Part shown: piece after piece, positions 35,826 to 59,766 of the stretch | How the letters are laid out: each line of letters starts with the position of its first letter | Position numbering within the stretch: position 1 is the stretch's first letter | Assembly: GCF_932294415.1 (NCBI RefSeq) | Contig: NC_065538.1 | Span: forward strand, 23,144,957-23,208,956 | Source: Quercus robur | Lineage: Eukaryota; Streptophyta; Magnoliopsida; Fagales; Fagaceae | Direction: 5' to 3' | DNA length: 64,000 nt | Notes under the pieces: generated by a model | The model's input: only the letters and a program-made list of their open reading frames with translations | Databases searched by the model: none | Told to the model about the DNA's origin: nothing | Position numbers and translations under genes: made by a program

Positions 35826-37093
35826 TCAAACACATTCTGCTGCATTCCCTGGCTGCCTCTCTTGCCCAAAATAGACTTTGCTCCCTATTTTAATAAATCC
35901 ACGGGTCCAAAGTCCATGCGTGTGAACCTGGTCCATTTGCTTTGCTTGTCTACTCCCTGAGGCCCAATTGGTCCATTTTTTATTCATAGGCCTATTAAAG
36001 ACCCCTAGCCCGTCCCTACTTAGACTAAAATCTTCAGTACCTGACGTAATCCCATCCACCCCTTCCATCTTCGTAGACTTCTCTCCATGAAACTTGTGAT
36101 TTGGCAACGTATCTTCTGGAAAAATCCCATAATTTCCGGTAGTACCAGCAGCATGTGTATCCGTGCAAACCCTAGTGAATACTTCGCCACCACCGCCGTC
36201 ATCCGCCTCCGTTACCCTACCACTCCCCTGTTGTGAACGGACAGTCCTCTCCTTAGTACCATGATTAGCCTTACCCCGATACCTACCTTTACTACTTGGT
36301 GAACATGCTCGAGTTCCAGTTGCCTTCATCCATTCCCCATATTGACATTCTGCTTCCTCACCATTCTTAGTTGCTACAAAGTAATGAGCACAATGCTTGA
36401 GGTCATGCCCAAGCAAGTAGCAACAATGGCAGAACAAAGAAAGTCTCTCATATTTAAACGTAACCCAAGTCTTCTACCCATTCGATCCTGTCAAAAAATC
36501 TCCTCTCCGAAGAGGTTTAGATAAAGGGAAGGCAACCTTCACACGCATAAAAAAATTTGGGATGTCTTGTTTCCGCCTATTCTTCACCTTCTCCACCACT
36601 CCTAAACGTCCCCCCACTGCTTTGGCAATTGACAAAGAGACCATGTCGAACAGTGCCCCCCAAATTTGTACCCAAAAGGAAGCCAAATCGAACCTCACGT
36701 TACCAGCAGTCATCCCGGGTTTCCATCGGACTAACAATAAAACCTGATTGTCAAAGGTCCATGGTCCCCTCTTAACACCCTAGCCATATCAAATTCTGAG
36801 TTAAACTTAAACTGAAATAGATTTGGCCCGACTTCTACAACTTGTACCTGATTCTCCAAGCCCCATGTGCGTTTAAGAGTGCCCTGAGCAGCCCTCTTGT
36901 TAAAAGACCTGCACATGAGAAACTTCCCAATCAAACTTTGACAACAACTTTCAATCTTTTCCTTCCGTCCTTCATCCAAAACAAAAATAATCTCTTCCTT
37001 CTCTGTGGTCAATTTCATGTTCTCTAAAATATTTATCACATCATCGGCCATAATCCAAGAAGAGTTGTCATCGAAAAAATAGAGAAAAGTCAA
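35826..37093 (-). pseudogene. LINE ORF1, DUF4283-type domain and zinc knuckle
   Basis: The ORF1 protein binds element RNA. It begins near 37093. A frame change near 36765 and a TAG at 36474-36476 break it. The zinc knuckle CHCCYLLGHDLKHC (CX2CX4HX4C) lies near 36420-36440. A Gly/Ser-rich tail runs to 35826. Confidence 0.8.
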
Positions 37094-37470
37094 GCCCTTA
37101 GTATAAACTAAGGGGGGGAGATCCTTGTATGCAAACGAGAGAGAGAGCTCCTACCCTAGAGGAGAGAAAGTTTGTAAAATTAAGCATTGAATTCAATTTG
37201 TTTAATGGTGGAGTTTAAACCTATGTTATGCCTGACTTTGGTTAAGTTGGTTTTTTATTTTATTTTTTATTCATATTTCAAGGAAGGTTTGATTTGTTAA
37301 ATAAACCATCATAAACAAATTTAATGATTTTTATAATTCGTTTTCTCCATTTGGTGAATAACTCTAAACTATAAAGCTTGCCCACCATTAATAAAATACA
37401 ATCGTTAAAACCACTGCAAATTAAAGATTCCAGTTGACCCCCTCAAGGCGGCAAAGCCTTGCATCAATCA

Positions 37471-37968
37471 ATGGCTACCAAAGAAGAACAGCCACAAGTC
37501 TTGGAAAACAAAGAAGAACCAAAGGAGGAGAGTGAGCTACCCTTAGTTGTTGTGCTTCGTTCCAAAAACTTCAACCTTCCCCTTGAAGACCACTTACAGA
37601 GTCATTTCCACCTACTTGACCCAAATGACTCGCCTGATGAGTCGACCAAGTCCTTCCTATCTCGCCATGCCCACTCGGCTCGTGCCTTACTCTGCGTGGG
37701 CTTGACCCCTCTCATTGCTGACACCCTTGGTCCCCAACCTAGCCTGGAACTCGTGGTTGGGTCCAGCGCTGGTGTTGAACACATTGACCTTCACGAATGT
37801 CGCCGTCGTGGAATCATGGTCATCAATGCTAGTGCTGCCTTATCTGAGGACGTAGTTGACTATGCCGTGGCACTGTTGATTGATGTTCTGCGTCGAATAT
37901 CGGCTGCTGACCATTTTGTTCAAGGCAGGTTATGGCCTGTGAAAGGAGAACATCCACTTGGTTTCAAG
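37471..37968 (+). pseudogene. D-2-hydroxyacid dehydrogenase paralogue, exon 1 only
   Basis: The 166 codons correspond to exon 1 of the gene at 29188. Shared stretches include LCVG, VVGSSAG, ECRRRGI, DYAVALL and VLRR, and both end just after PLG[C/F]K at a GT donor (AAG|GTTTGT). I choose ATG 37471 because it matches the CAATCAATGGCTACC start of the other copy. It has an extra Glu-rich segment of about 15 residues near the start. No exon 2 with a GLGxxG loop is visible in the 9.5 kb before SEC6, so the nucleotide-binding and catalytic half is missing. The exon itself has no stop. Without splicing the frame ends at 37980 after three more residues. It is either a truncated duplicate or a gene whose second exon was lost. 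Confidence 0.8.
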
Positions 37969-37980
37969 GTTTGTTTTTGA

Positions 37981-39770
37981 ATTTGTTGTTTCTCAAATTA
38001 AAAAAAAATAAAAGTTTTTACCATTTAAATTCTTCCTATATATTTTTATTGGATATGAATTTTGAAATTTTAGATGGTATGTTTTTATTATATCCTCCAT
38101 ATCCATATTTGCAAAGTTTCAAAAAAAAATATCAATAATTATGTCATTAATCAAATGTTTAAATATCACGTTTTTGTAGTATAGAATTATGCATAAAAAA
38201 AAGGTTAATTGATTGAATAGTAAATAATATTTAATTTGAACGAAATTTGATATACGTGTTAAAAATATATATTAAAAAAATGCATTAGATATTCAAATTT
38301 CACATTTAAATATCCAATAAAAAGACATTGGAGGAGTTTGAAGGGTTTGAGAGGTATGTTTAAGACTAACTCTAGTGGCGGCTCTAAAAGTTTTTTTTAG
38401 AGTGGTTATTAAGAAACTTAAATTATACAAAATCTAATAAAAAAAAAAACTTCATATATAGACCCAAAAAAAAATGCAAATACATAGTCTTACAATTTCC
38501 TTATATAAATTTTTTTTTTTAATTTTGAAATCGTTGCATGATAGTCTCATTATCAAAACGCTGCAAATTACATATCTTTCAAAATTTTAGTTAAATAAAA
38601 TTTTTCTTGGACTTTTTTATTTTATTTTTAAGGACCTAATATATTGTTAAAGGGACCAAAGTTTGGCTACAAACTTAATTGTAGCCTAAAGCTACAGTTT
38701 TCACTAAACAAATTAATTCAGCTACATATTTTAATAATCTAACTGTTAAATTGCATGTTCTTAAAACACATGTCAAATTTCATGTTAATCATATGTTATT
38801 TATTATTCAATCTATAAACTTATTTTTTATATATAATTTTAGACTACAAAAACTTGAAATTTTAAAATATAATTGATAACATAACTATTAATCTTTGATT
38901 TTTAAAATATTTTTGCAAATATGGGAGATCAAGTTATAAGAAGAAAATATAATATATTGGTGGATTTGTCAAAATTCACATCTAATAAAAAAAAATATTG
39001 AGAAGAGTTGTAGCCTTAGTTTACAACTAAGTTTGTTGCCAAATATTGGGTACATTGTTTTCTTATCAAATATTTGTCCATAATTCTAGCAAAAAAATAA
39101 ATAATAAACTATAAGTTCATTTGAAATATTAATAAAATTATTAATTATTGTTGTTTAGTTGTTTCATTAATTTGTTTGTCTTTTATAAACTATAATTTGT
39201 AATATTGTTATTTCATTAATTATAAAATTATGAATTATTATTTAGCCTAACATAATTTAATTCATTTGTCTTTTATAATGTATTGGTTAATTATACAACT
39301 TTAATTATTGTTGTTTAGTGTAACAATAAACTATATTGCTTTAATTTGTTTTTCATTAATTATACTGCTTTAATTTGTTATATTGTTTAGCCCCTTGTGC
39401 ACATTACACTAAAAGAATCAGACATTACACATCCCATGTATAGCACAATAATTAAAGCAGTGTAATGTGCAGCACATTACACTGCTTTAATTATTGTTTA
39501 CTCGGCCCCATGTGCCCATCAGCCCATCTACCCCCACCCCACCCAATAGACAAGCACAAGCCTCATGCCTGATGCCCCAATCACAATAGTCAATAACCTG
39601 CCAATCAGAAAACTTCACAATCACAAATCACAATACACATTACACTAAAAGACAATTAATATCTCACAGTCACTAACACCAACACCAACACACACTCACC
39701 AACACCAACGAATAAGATAAAGCCAAATTCAAAAAGATAAAAAACAAGCAAAAAACAAAATATATATAAA
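37981..39770. other. AT-rich DNA with MITE-like inverted repeats
   Basis: No gene or missing exon 2 seen. About 38650-39058 has inverted ends (TTTGGCTACAAACTTAATTGTA against TACAACTAAGTTTGTTGCCAAA) and is probably a MITE. At 39400-39490 an inverted pair around CATTACAC...TGCAGCACATTACACTGC flanks a short palindromic region. Confidence 0.45.
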
Positions 39771-40500
39771 GCTCATTCATTCGGCCAGTCAATCACAGAG
39801 AGAGAGAGAGAGAGAGAGTTACTAAGTTACACTAGAATAAAGAGACTTAAGAAAGAGACATTCATTAATTTAGTTTTCATTTCAGACTTTTAGTGAGATA
39901 AAGAGAAAGAGAGACTGAGAGTGAGAGAGAGTCAGAGAGAAAAAGAGATAGAAATACCTTGAGGGAGGGAGCATCGAGCACCGAGTACTAGAGCAGAGCG
40001 ATCTGCGATCTGCGATTTGCGATGAGGGGCTAGCAACGAGCGACGACGATGAGGGCGAGTGAGTGAGCGACGACGATGACGAGGAACGAGCTACGGCGAC
40101 GAGGAGGAGGAATGAGCTACAGCGATGACGACAAAGAGCGAGCTACGGCGACGACGAGCGAGTATTGGGGTTTTTTTGGTTTGGTTTTGGTACAAAGGCT
40201 TTGTTTTGGGTTTTTTTTTTTTTTGATAAACACAGTATTGGAGTTTGTTTTGCTTTTGCTTTGTATAGATTGTATTGGGGTTTGGTTTTCTCTGCTTTCT
40301 CTGCCAGCAACGTCACCGTGGGCTTGGCTCTATTACAATTATTATTTTTTTGGGATAGAAGAGTTTTAGTGAAGTTCAAATTTGGGATACTGAAATGAAA
40401 GCACACAGATTGCCAGCCTGGACTGATGAGGTGTCAAAATAATAAGTCATTGGATTAAATGGAAGGTTGAGATTTATGCTATTGCACATCGTGCAATACC
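39770..40500. other. GA-rich then GC-rich leader-like stretch, no confirmed gene
   Basis: A (GA)n tract (39798-39818) and a run of GACGACGATGAGG/GCTACGGCGACGA repeats (40030-40160) look like a transcribed leader. The frames from 40076 encode only a low-complexity Arg/hydrophobic peptide with no family I know. Confidence 0.3.
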
Positions 40501-40502
40501 CT

Positions 40503-40654
40503 AGGTATTGCACGAGATCTCAATCCAATAGGGGGAGTATCCCGTCTCTGAAAAAGTAAAAAACAATAAAGCGCGTGAAGGTATTGCACGAGATCTCAAT
40601 CCAATAGGGGAAGTATCCCGTCTCTGAAAAAGTAAAAAACAATAAAGCGCGTCA
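40503..40654. repeat. tandem duplication, 76 bp x 2
   Basis: AGGTATTGCACGAGATCTCA...CAATAAAGCGCGT at 40503 and 40579, nearly identical (one G/A difference). Just before it, GTTGAGATTTATGCTATTGC is an inverted partner of the unit start. The second unit ends in AAAGCGCGTcaaatttcACGCGCTTT, a 9-bp-stem hairpin. Confidence 0.9.
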
Positions 40655-41535
40655 AATTTCACGCGCTTTTAGATAAGAGTGGTGGAGTAAGATTACAAAA
40701 ATTGTAATTTTTATGATTAACGAGGGCATCCTTTTGATTTGCCACTCCAGATTGCATTTAGCGTGCGTTTGGATTGAGATTATAAATGAAAATTATTTTA
40801 CTATTAAGTTTATTTTTGCTACTATTTATGGGTTCTACTATGCTTTTTGGCACTATCATGGGCTCCACTGTACTATTTCAACTAACTTTTACTTTTATCT
40901 ACAATACTTTCAATAATAATTTTTTAATTTCAGCAAAATAAGCAGTATCCAAACACACTTTAAATAAAAGTGAGAACATGATCTGTATCTTTCAAAATGG
41001 AATGTTACATAGTTAACATATAAAACCTGTTATTAACATGGTTTCAAAAAGTATTACGTTAAAAAGAATTGTTTTGGGTCCCAATTGTTTTTTTTTTTTT
41101 TTTCAAATTTTTTTTACTAATTTTAGGAGTTTTTATTCGACTGAATTAGTGTTCGGTTCTCAATTGATCTAACTAGTTCAGTTCTTTTTTTTCATAAATA
41201 AAGCTTTTACTAATATAGTCCTAGAGGGTAATTTCGAAGTCTTCATTAAATCACTGTAAACCAGCAACAGTTTTTTGGCCTAATATGGGCACATTGTAAA
41301 TGATCTACATTACTTTGCTTCACATTTTTCAGCTTTCACTCTTTATCATGTATGTAGGCATTGTAATAAGGTTGCTCATTTACTAGCACAACAAGCAATT
41401 CTTTCCCTCCCTTATTAGTTTGGATGAAAGATGTACTATTAGACATTAATATTGTATTAAAAGCTTCTTTGAATAGTCTATCATAATAATATGCGTTGAA
41501 CCTTTTCTCAAAAATAAATAAATACTACTGCATAC

Positions 41536-41678
41536 TCTTGGGGTGATGGTCACTCCACAAGTATAAGTGCTTGTGGGATGTGGGGGGCAAGGGTCATGGT
41601 TCAAGTTTGCAGGAGGGAACTTCACACATATATACACTTAGATTAGGTTAGAGTAGAATTTCTATCTTGTATAAAAAA
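41536..41678 (+). mobile_element. tRNA-derived SINE, copy 1
   Basis: Box A-like GGGTGATGGTCACTCC, box B-like GGTTCAAGTTT (41598-41608), an A-rich end. About 75 per cent similar to the copy at 41973. Confidence 0.7.
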
Positions 41679-41972
41679 ATAATAATAAAATGTTAATATA
41701 AGAACCAAAAAATACAAAAAAGTATGGTAAAAAGGAGTCCTAAATCATCTTGCCCAAAACAAAAAAAGAAAAAAAAAAAGAAGAAGTCCATAATCATAGA
41801 AGAATTCATTTGCACGACATATAACACCATCTCAAAATCAAAAATTAATAACTAAATTGCACGATATTGTAAATAATTAAAGTTAATGATCCAATTTGTT
41901 TGTCACACATAAATGCCATAATTTATTAGTAGTATTTTGCTTTTGTAAAAGTCCTAACTTGAACACCACGCA

Positions 41973-42130
41973 CCTTTGGTGTGGTGATCACTCCATAAAT
42001 ATAAGTGTTTGTGAGGTATGGGTAGGCAAGAGCCACTAGGGTTCAAGTTTCTAGGAGGGAATTTCACATACATATACACTTAAATTATTCTAGAGTAGAA
42101 TTTCTACCTTGTATATATTAAAAAAAAAAA
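41973..42130 (+). mobile_element. tRNA-derived SINE, copy 2
   Basis: Same family: TGGTGTGGTGATCACTCC near the start, GGTTCAAGTTT at 42040-42050, A-run end at 42119-42130. Confidence 0.7.
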
Positions 42131-42158
42131 TCTTAACAAAAAACTTATTAGTTATTAC

Positions 42159-42658
42159 TGTAGGGAATGAATATGAAATTCCCAACTTATGAGAAACAAA
42201 AAAAAAAAAAAAAAAAAAATAGAGAAAACACACGCCAAAGAAAATAATCACACGCACAAGACAATATTTACGTGGTTCGGCAATTTGCTTATGTCCACGG
42301 AGTTGCAGGGATTTCACTATTATTAGGGAAAAATATAAAGTGTGGCTACAGTGTTTCACACTCTCTCTAAAACTACAACAACCACTAAAAACCCTAATCA
42401 CCAAAAATGGTTTTTTACATCCTGCGCATAGGATTCACAATGGACTACAAAAGGGGCCAAAAAATTTTCCCGGGGCCGTTGCCCCCGGACTCCTAAAAGG
42501 CTTGTCCATGAGCACTCCAGCTTAGGCCTATCAGCCCAAGTCTTCGCTCCATGAACTCAGCCTCAAAAAATCTCCCATTAAAAACTACACAACATTATTT
42601 CGGATTAGGTCAAGTCGTCAACCAAATCAAACACAATTAAGCTCCATAAAACCCAACA
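42159..42658 (-). mobile_element. solo LTR (Copia type), 500 bp, ATTAC target duplication
   Basis: The minus-strand sequence starts TGTTGGG and ends CCCTACA (TG...CA). It is flanked by ATTAC at 42154-42158 and 42659-42663. It contains the TTACGTGGTTCGGCAATTTG-like stretch seen in many plant Copia LTRs. No internal region remains, so it arose by LTR-LTR recombination. Confidence 0.85.
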
Positions 42659-42887
42659 ATTACATGACAAAAGAAAGAGAAAAGAAGAATCTTTGATATC
42701 AAAAATTTTATCAAATAAAAGAATTATGTCTTTTGTGTATGTGTGTGTGTTAAAATTTTTCTTAAGTAATAACTTGTGCTATGTGAAGAGGAAAAATAGT
42801 TGACAACAACTATTAATAAAAGATAAGAAGAAATAATTAAGTTCTAGAATTATAATTAAAAAAAAAAAAAAACTGCTACTAATCTAA

Positions 42888-43866
42888 GTAGCCCCGCCAT
42901 ATCGCTGCTAGTGTCTCAACAGAGGCTTGTGCTTCCACCACCGTTCAACAACCACCACCTGGTACATTTGTTTTTGTTTTTCTTTCTTTTGCTAGTATTG
43001 GTATTTAAATCTGCTAAGAACTTTTTTTATTTTTTATTTTTTTTATCTCCATGTGCGAATTTTTATAGTAGAAATTCTTGTTTTGGGACAAATGTTTGGC
43101 ACCATTATATTGGCAATATACTAAACATAATTGATTAAAAGGTTATAGCTAAAAGGTAACCAAACCAACACAATTCTGATGCAAAGAACTCTGATTCAAA
43201 CAAAGTCAAAAAACACAAAATGCAATTAAGTTAGACAAAGCTTTTTGTACCATAGAAGGAGTTAGACATGTGAAAAAAATATCAAATACTAAGGCCCATC
43301 AATTGGAAATTAATTTATAATATATAATCCTCTATATAAACAAAAAAAAATTAGTTTAATAGTAAACCAACATAACAAATTTTTCTTATGAAATTTTGTG
43401 TATTTGTTGTTTTCTTTCACCAACTTCAAACATGAAATTGTTGTTGATGAGGCCTTTGCAAACAACCTTGTAGAAACACCAATCCCAAAGATTAAACCAA
43501 GCAACCAAACCCCATTAGCAGTAGCCATATCTCTCTCAGGCATTTAATTAAACAACTCTATGGCATACTCAAATGCAACAGCTGCGGAAAAGGCAAATGG
43601 AGATAATAAAAAACCAAGAATTTCACAAAGACCCAACCCAAAAATTAAACCAAAACAAGAATTTCTACCATAAAAATTTGCACATGGAGATAAAAAATTA
43701 AAAAAAAAATTCTTAGCAAATTTAAATACCAATACCAGCAAAAGAATGAATGAATGAAAGAAAGAAAAAGAAAAAGAAAAAAAAAACCATACCAAGTGGT
43801 GGCTATCGAACGGCAGTAGAAGCACAAGCTGCTATCGAGACACTGGCAGCGATACGGTAGGGCTAC
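42888..43866. mobile_element. fold-back element with about 240-bp inverted arms
   Basis: GTAGCCC..GCCATATCGCTG at the left is mirrored at 43840-43866 (CAGCGATACGGTAGGGCTAC). The arms continue to about 43130 and from about 43620, with T-rich tracts. The middle has minus-strand frames ending with an MPERDMATANGVWLLGLIFG stretch that looks like a membrane segment but which I do not recognise. No clear target duplication. Confidence 0.6.
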
Positions 43867-45643
43867 CTATCACGGCGGCTCTAGTTCTACCGTGTCTCTC
43901 TCCCTCCGCTAGACCTAATTCTCTTCTCTCTTCTTTTTGCTGGGTTTTGGACCTTTAGGTGATTTTAAGTTTGTTTTTAAAAGTCATGTGAGTCTCATGT
44001 GCTTATTCTGTTAGTGTTTTAACGTGAGACTAACTAGAGTATTAATTTGGTAGTTGTAAATAGTTTAAGGAGTAAATTGGCCAATAAAAAGTTGAGGGGG
44101 TCTTTTGGCCAGTAGTTGAAAGTTTAGGAGGTGTATGAGCATTTTTCCCCTACCTTTATATAGATAATTTAAAGTTGTGAAGAAATCGATATGAACAAAA
44201 AGAAGACCCCCAATTTGTAAGATCATCTAGAACCACACAAGTCTAGAAAGGTGTCACACCCCTGGTGCTTCAACACCTGCTTTACCAAGACCTCCTTAAT
44301 CATTTGGTTTTTTCTTGTGCTTTCCCTTTGTTGTATTTCATTTTCTCCAATTGAATGAATTATAGTTTCTTAAAAAAAAAAAAACAAAAAGAAGAAATAA
44401 GAATGCATATCTTAGTTGTCTTGGAATTTAGGTATTCACATATTCTCTAAAAACAAAAGAGGATATTTATATGGGAAGAGTTCCATTTGGTATAAAATTT
44501 AAATTGTAATGAAATTAACATTTCTAATGATCATGTATGCTGCCATCCCATTAAAAAATGGTAAAAAAAAAAAAAAAAAAAACCAAAAGAAGAAGGGTTT
44601 TACTGTAATAGAAGGAAGAGTTGCATTTAACACAGAATTTTAAATTGTAATTAAATTAGGTTTCAAAAATTAATTTAAGTTTACATAGAAGGTATGGAAA
44701 TAGAGAGTTTGGGAGTAAAGAGAAACCTAAGAGCATATGCATTTGGAAAATTCTTATCTATTTTAGCATAAAAATCTTCCCTTTTTATTTTATATATTTA
44801 TTATTATTTTTTTAGAGAGTTTCAACCTATTGCGTCCGCCCTAGATATCTTATACAACCATTAGAGACTTTACCAGTTGAGCTAACTGGAACCCACATTT
44901 TATTTTTCAAAACTCCTAATATCAGGTTATCTATTTTATACTATATTTCATTAAAATATCAAATTTTCTTGATTTTCTGATTTTTTTTTTCTTTATACAC
45001 AACAACCACCATTTACTCTCTTTTTTCATTTTGGAATGCGTAAAAAAATAATAAAAAACTAAATGCAAAATGAGTAATACCAGTGTAAATTTACATGGTT
45101 ACTATATAAGCCATGTATTTTTATATAACTTTCGTGAGATTGATGTGAGTGAATTTTGAATTTATTTTTTAAGATAGTTATAATATGCCAACTCATATTT
45201 CATCACCTGAAAATTCCAAAAGTTGTTCTCACTTTCCACAACTTTAGCCTAATTTTTTGAGTAATGAGTTATGAAAATTGAGAACAAAAACTAAACCAAA
45301 CAACCTCAATTGGTGTGGGGCCCACGAAAAATTTGAGTGATGAATGATGAAAATTCAACAAACCAAACATGGCCTAAACAGTTATTATCAATGAAGAAAT
45401 GATAAAGCAATAGTTGATACTTGGAGAACAAATTAGTTCTTAGTTCTTTTTATTTTTTGTTTATAGGAATTAGCTCTTTTTTCTTATATTTAGAAAAAAA
45501 AAATTTGGTGTAATTAAAGTTTAACTTTTATTATATAGTTTTTTTTTTTTAGTATATGATTTATTCCATTTGTTTCTCACATTATATGATTATATCACAT
45601 GTGCACTCTAAGTGAAACTCTATTGCAAAGTTTCAAAATTGTA
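43867..45643. other. AT-rich intergenic DNA with SINE fragment
   Basis: No gene. A truncated relative of the SINE at 8755 lies at 44807-44895 (ends GAGCTAACTGGAACCCA, minus strand). A stretch ending in AATGAATTATAGTTTCTTAAA at 44360 resembles a LINE tail. Confidence 0.45.
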
Positions 45644-46017
45644 CTAGCCTAATCACACATGCTCCGCACATGTGATGAAGATTTTATTTATTTATTTTTT
45701 TAAGTTTAATGTAATTATAAATTTGAATTTGTTTATTGTTAGTGAGGTTACATAAAAAGAGATTTTTTAAGAACCTAAATTTAGGTGCTAATTTTTATGA
45801 AAAAATATATCAAATGTGTGAGATATATTTAAATAGAGAATGTGTGCTAATTTTTAGAAAAAAAGTTTCTCCAGTAGAATTTTTTTTATTGTTTTAAATT
45901 TTGTTGAATTATAATTTTAACCATATTTTTACTTTTTAGGAATAAAAATTTTCTTATGAGATTAATGGTATTTTTGGCAGTTTTTGAATTCATAATTAAC
46001 TTTCTAAATATTCTTAA
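45644..46017 (-). mobile_element. short Helitron, 5' end interrupted
   Basis: The minus strand ends with hairpin arms CACATG/CATGTG (45655-45674) shortly before CTAG (45644-45647), followed by T. The other end (TTAAGAATATTTAGAAAGTTAA) matches the 5' end of the element at 7646-8194 but stops at 46017, where another Helitron begins. It is the same family. Confidence 0.65.
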
Positions 46018-46048
<31 letters not shown>

Positions 46049-47205
46049 CCGAAGCCTCTGCTAGCACCACAATTTTCCATGTCAGCACAATATTTAAAAA
46101 ATAATAAATAAAAATAAAAACATTATAACACCTCAAAACCCTAGCCACCTTACCCTCAAAACCCTAGCCATCTTACCCCTCTCTCAAATTAATAAATATA
46201 AAGCCACAGTTTCTGCAAACTCTCCCTCTCCAAACGTAAATATCAAAATCAACCCCTTTAATTTCTCTTTATATTTTTGAGGCTTCTATAGAGTTATAGT
46301 GAGTTATGCTGATTTTGTTTTGTATGTGTGTGTGTATAGATGGTCATAATACTCCGGTATTTCAAGAGAAGTTTGTGTTTTCGTTAATTGAAGGCCTTAG
46401 AGAGATAAGTGTTGCAGTTTGGAACATCAATACAAAAGACAATTTCATTGGCAGCGGAAAGTAATTACTTTGTCTCATATTTTTGTTTTTTGAATTGATT
46501 TTGTGTGCTTTTTAGACCCTTTTGGATCAATTTTGTTAATTAGGTGTTTTTTTTTTTTTTTATAATTTTTTTATAGGGTCTAATTGGGAAAGGTTCTTTC
46601 AAAGGGTTACGACGACCGCACTTGGTATTCGTATACTAATAGTGGGGGATAAGTGCTATAAATTACTAACCCTTTTAAGTGTATAATCTGTTTTTAAAAT
46701 TATCTATAATATTTTGTCCTCCAAAAATTTTATCTCTTTAATTTTATTATATTGTGTTTCTTAAGCTATAGACAGATTTTCTTTGTTTCTTATTTTCAAT
46801 AATAAATCATTTTATTGCAATACCGGTAATTGTTTGAAAAATCCAATATGTTCATATCTCTATAGAATAGAGAATAGTAGAAGCCAATTTTATTACAACT
46901 ACTTAAATTGAGTTGACTTAATTCCGTACAATTACAAAGTATAGCATGAAAGATAATAGAATTAATTGTTGTAATTTTTATTTTCTTTCCATGTTTTGAA
47001 TTTCCATGTTTTATTGTTGATGAGAAATTAAGGCTCAGTTACACAATATGTGTAAATTCTTCAGAAGACTACTTTAAATAGTAAGTCAATACGTCTCTTA
47101 CATTTGGGTATTAGTTAGAATTATTTTCAAATGATTGTACCAATAAAAATGAATGTGTATAAATTTTGTTTAACTATCCCGTGCATCGCACGGGTTAGCG
47201 ACTAG
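46018..47205 (+). mobile_element. Helitron (plus strand), 1,188 bp, with C2-domain exons
   Basis: Starts TCTATATATATA...AAAACCGAAGC after an A and ends with hairpin CCCGTGC-ATC-GCACGGG (47178-47194), seven bases, and CTAG (47202-47205) before T. Same family as Helitrons 1 and 2 but opposite orientation. It carries a captured C2-gene fragment and ends 311 bp before the SEC6 start codon. Confidence 0.88.
46340..46645 (+). pseudogene. captured C2-domain (ERG3-like) gene fragment
   Basis: Block 1 (46340-46460) after a TATAG acceptor encodes VFQEKFVFSLIEGLREISVA and VWNINTKDNFIGSGK and stops at a GT donor. Block 2 (46577 to about 46645) after TTATAG continues in phase with LGKVLSKGYDDRTW. These are core strands of the C2 domain as in plant elicitor-responsive protein 3, which binds phospholipid with calcium. 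A TAA stands where a Gln is usual at the start of block 2, so it is dead. The intron is kept, so genomic DNA was captured. Confidence 0.75.
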
Positions 47206-47516
47206 TATATAAAAAATTACAATTTTAACTATATTTTTTATTTTTTAAGAATCAAAATTACCTTATTAGATTAGGGTATTTTTGATAATTTATGAAATCA
47301 TAACTAATTTTCGATTTTTTTTTTAGGAATTTGGAATCATCGATTAAAAAAAAAATTACACCACATTGAAATTCTGCTGCCAAGATTTTATTTATTTATT
47401 TTTATTTTTTCATTTTTACTATTTATTTTATTAAAATTGAAACTTTTAAAATTTAGGTAGATTTCCAACCTGATCGTGAACCGTGTTACAGTTACAGTGT
47501 TGGTATAGGAAGAAAA

Positions 47517-59766
<12,250 letters not shown>

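Larger units (their letters stand above)
31576..37186 (-). mobile_element. L1-type LINE retrotransposon, decayed, 5.6 kb
   Basis: Read on the minus strand: 5' UTR with a GAGCTCTCTCTCTC/CCCCCCCTTAG stretch (37186 to about 37094), ORF1 (DUF4283-type domain plus zinc knuckle), then ORF2 with AP-endonuclease, reverse transcriptase, zf-RVT and RNase H-like domains, and a short 3' UTR ending in poly(A) (plus-strand T-run 31576-31592). TTGAATTCA occurs at 31566-31574 and 37187-37195, a likely short target duplication. All ORFs have stops or shifts, so it is not autonomous. It lies between the two dehydrogenase genes. Confidence 0.9.

Noticed and set aside
37459-37470. Upstream TTG as start of the second dehydrogenase
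   Set aside because: Plants start at ATG. ATG 37471 aligns with the start of the first copy.
40076-40369. Protein-coding gene
   Set aside because: Low-complexity Arg-rich start then random hydrophobic sequence; no family, no splice structure.
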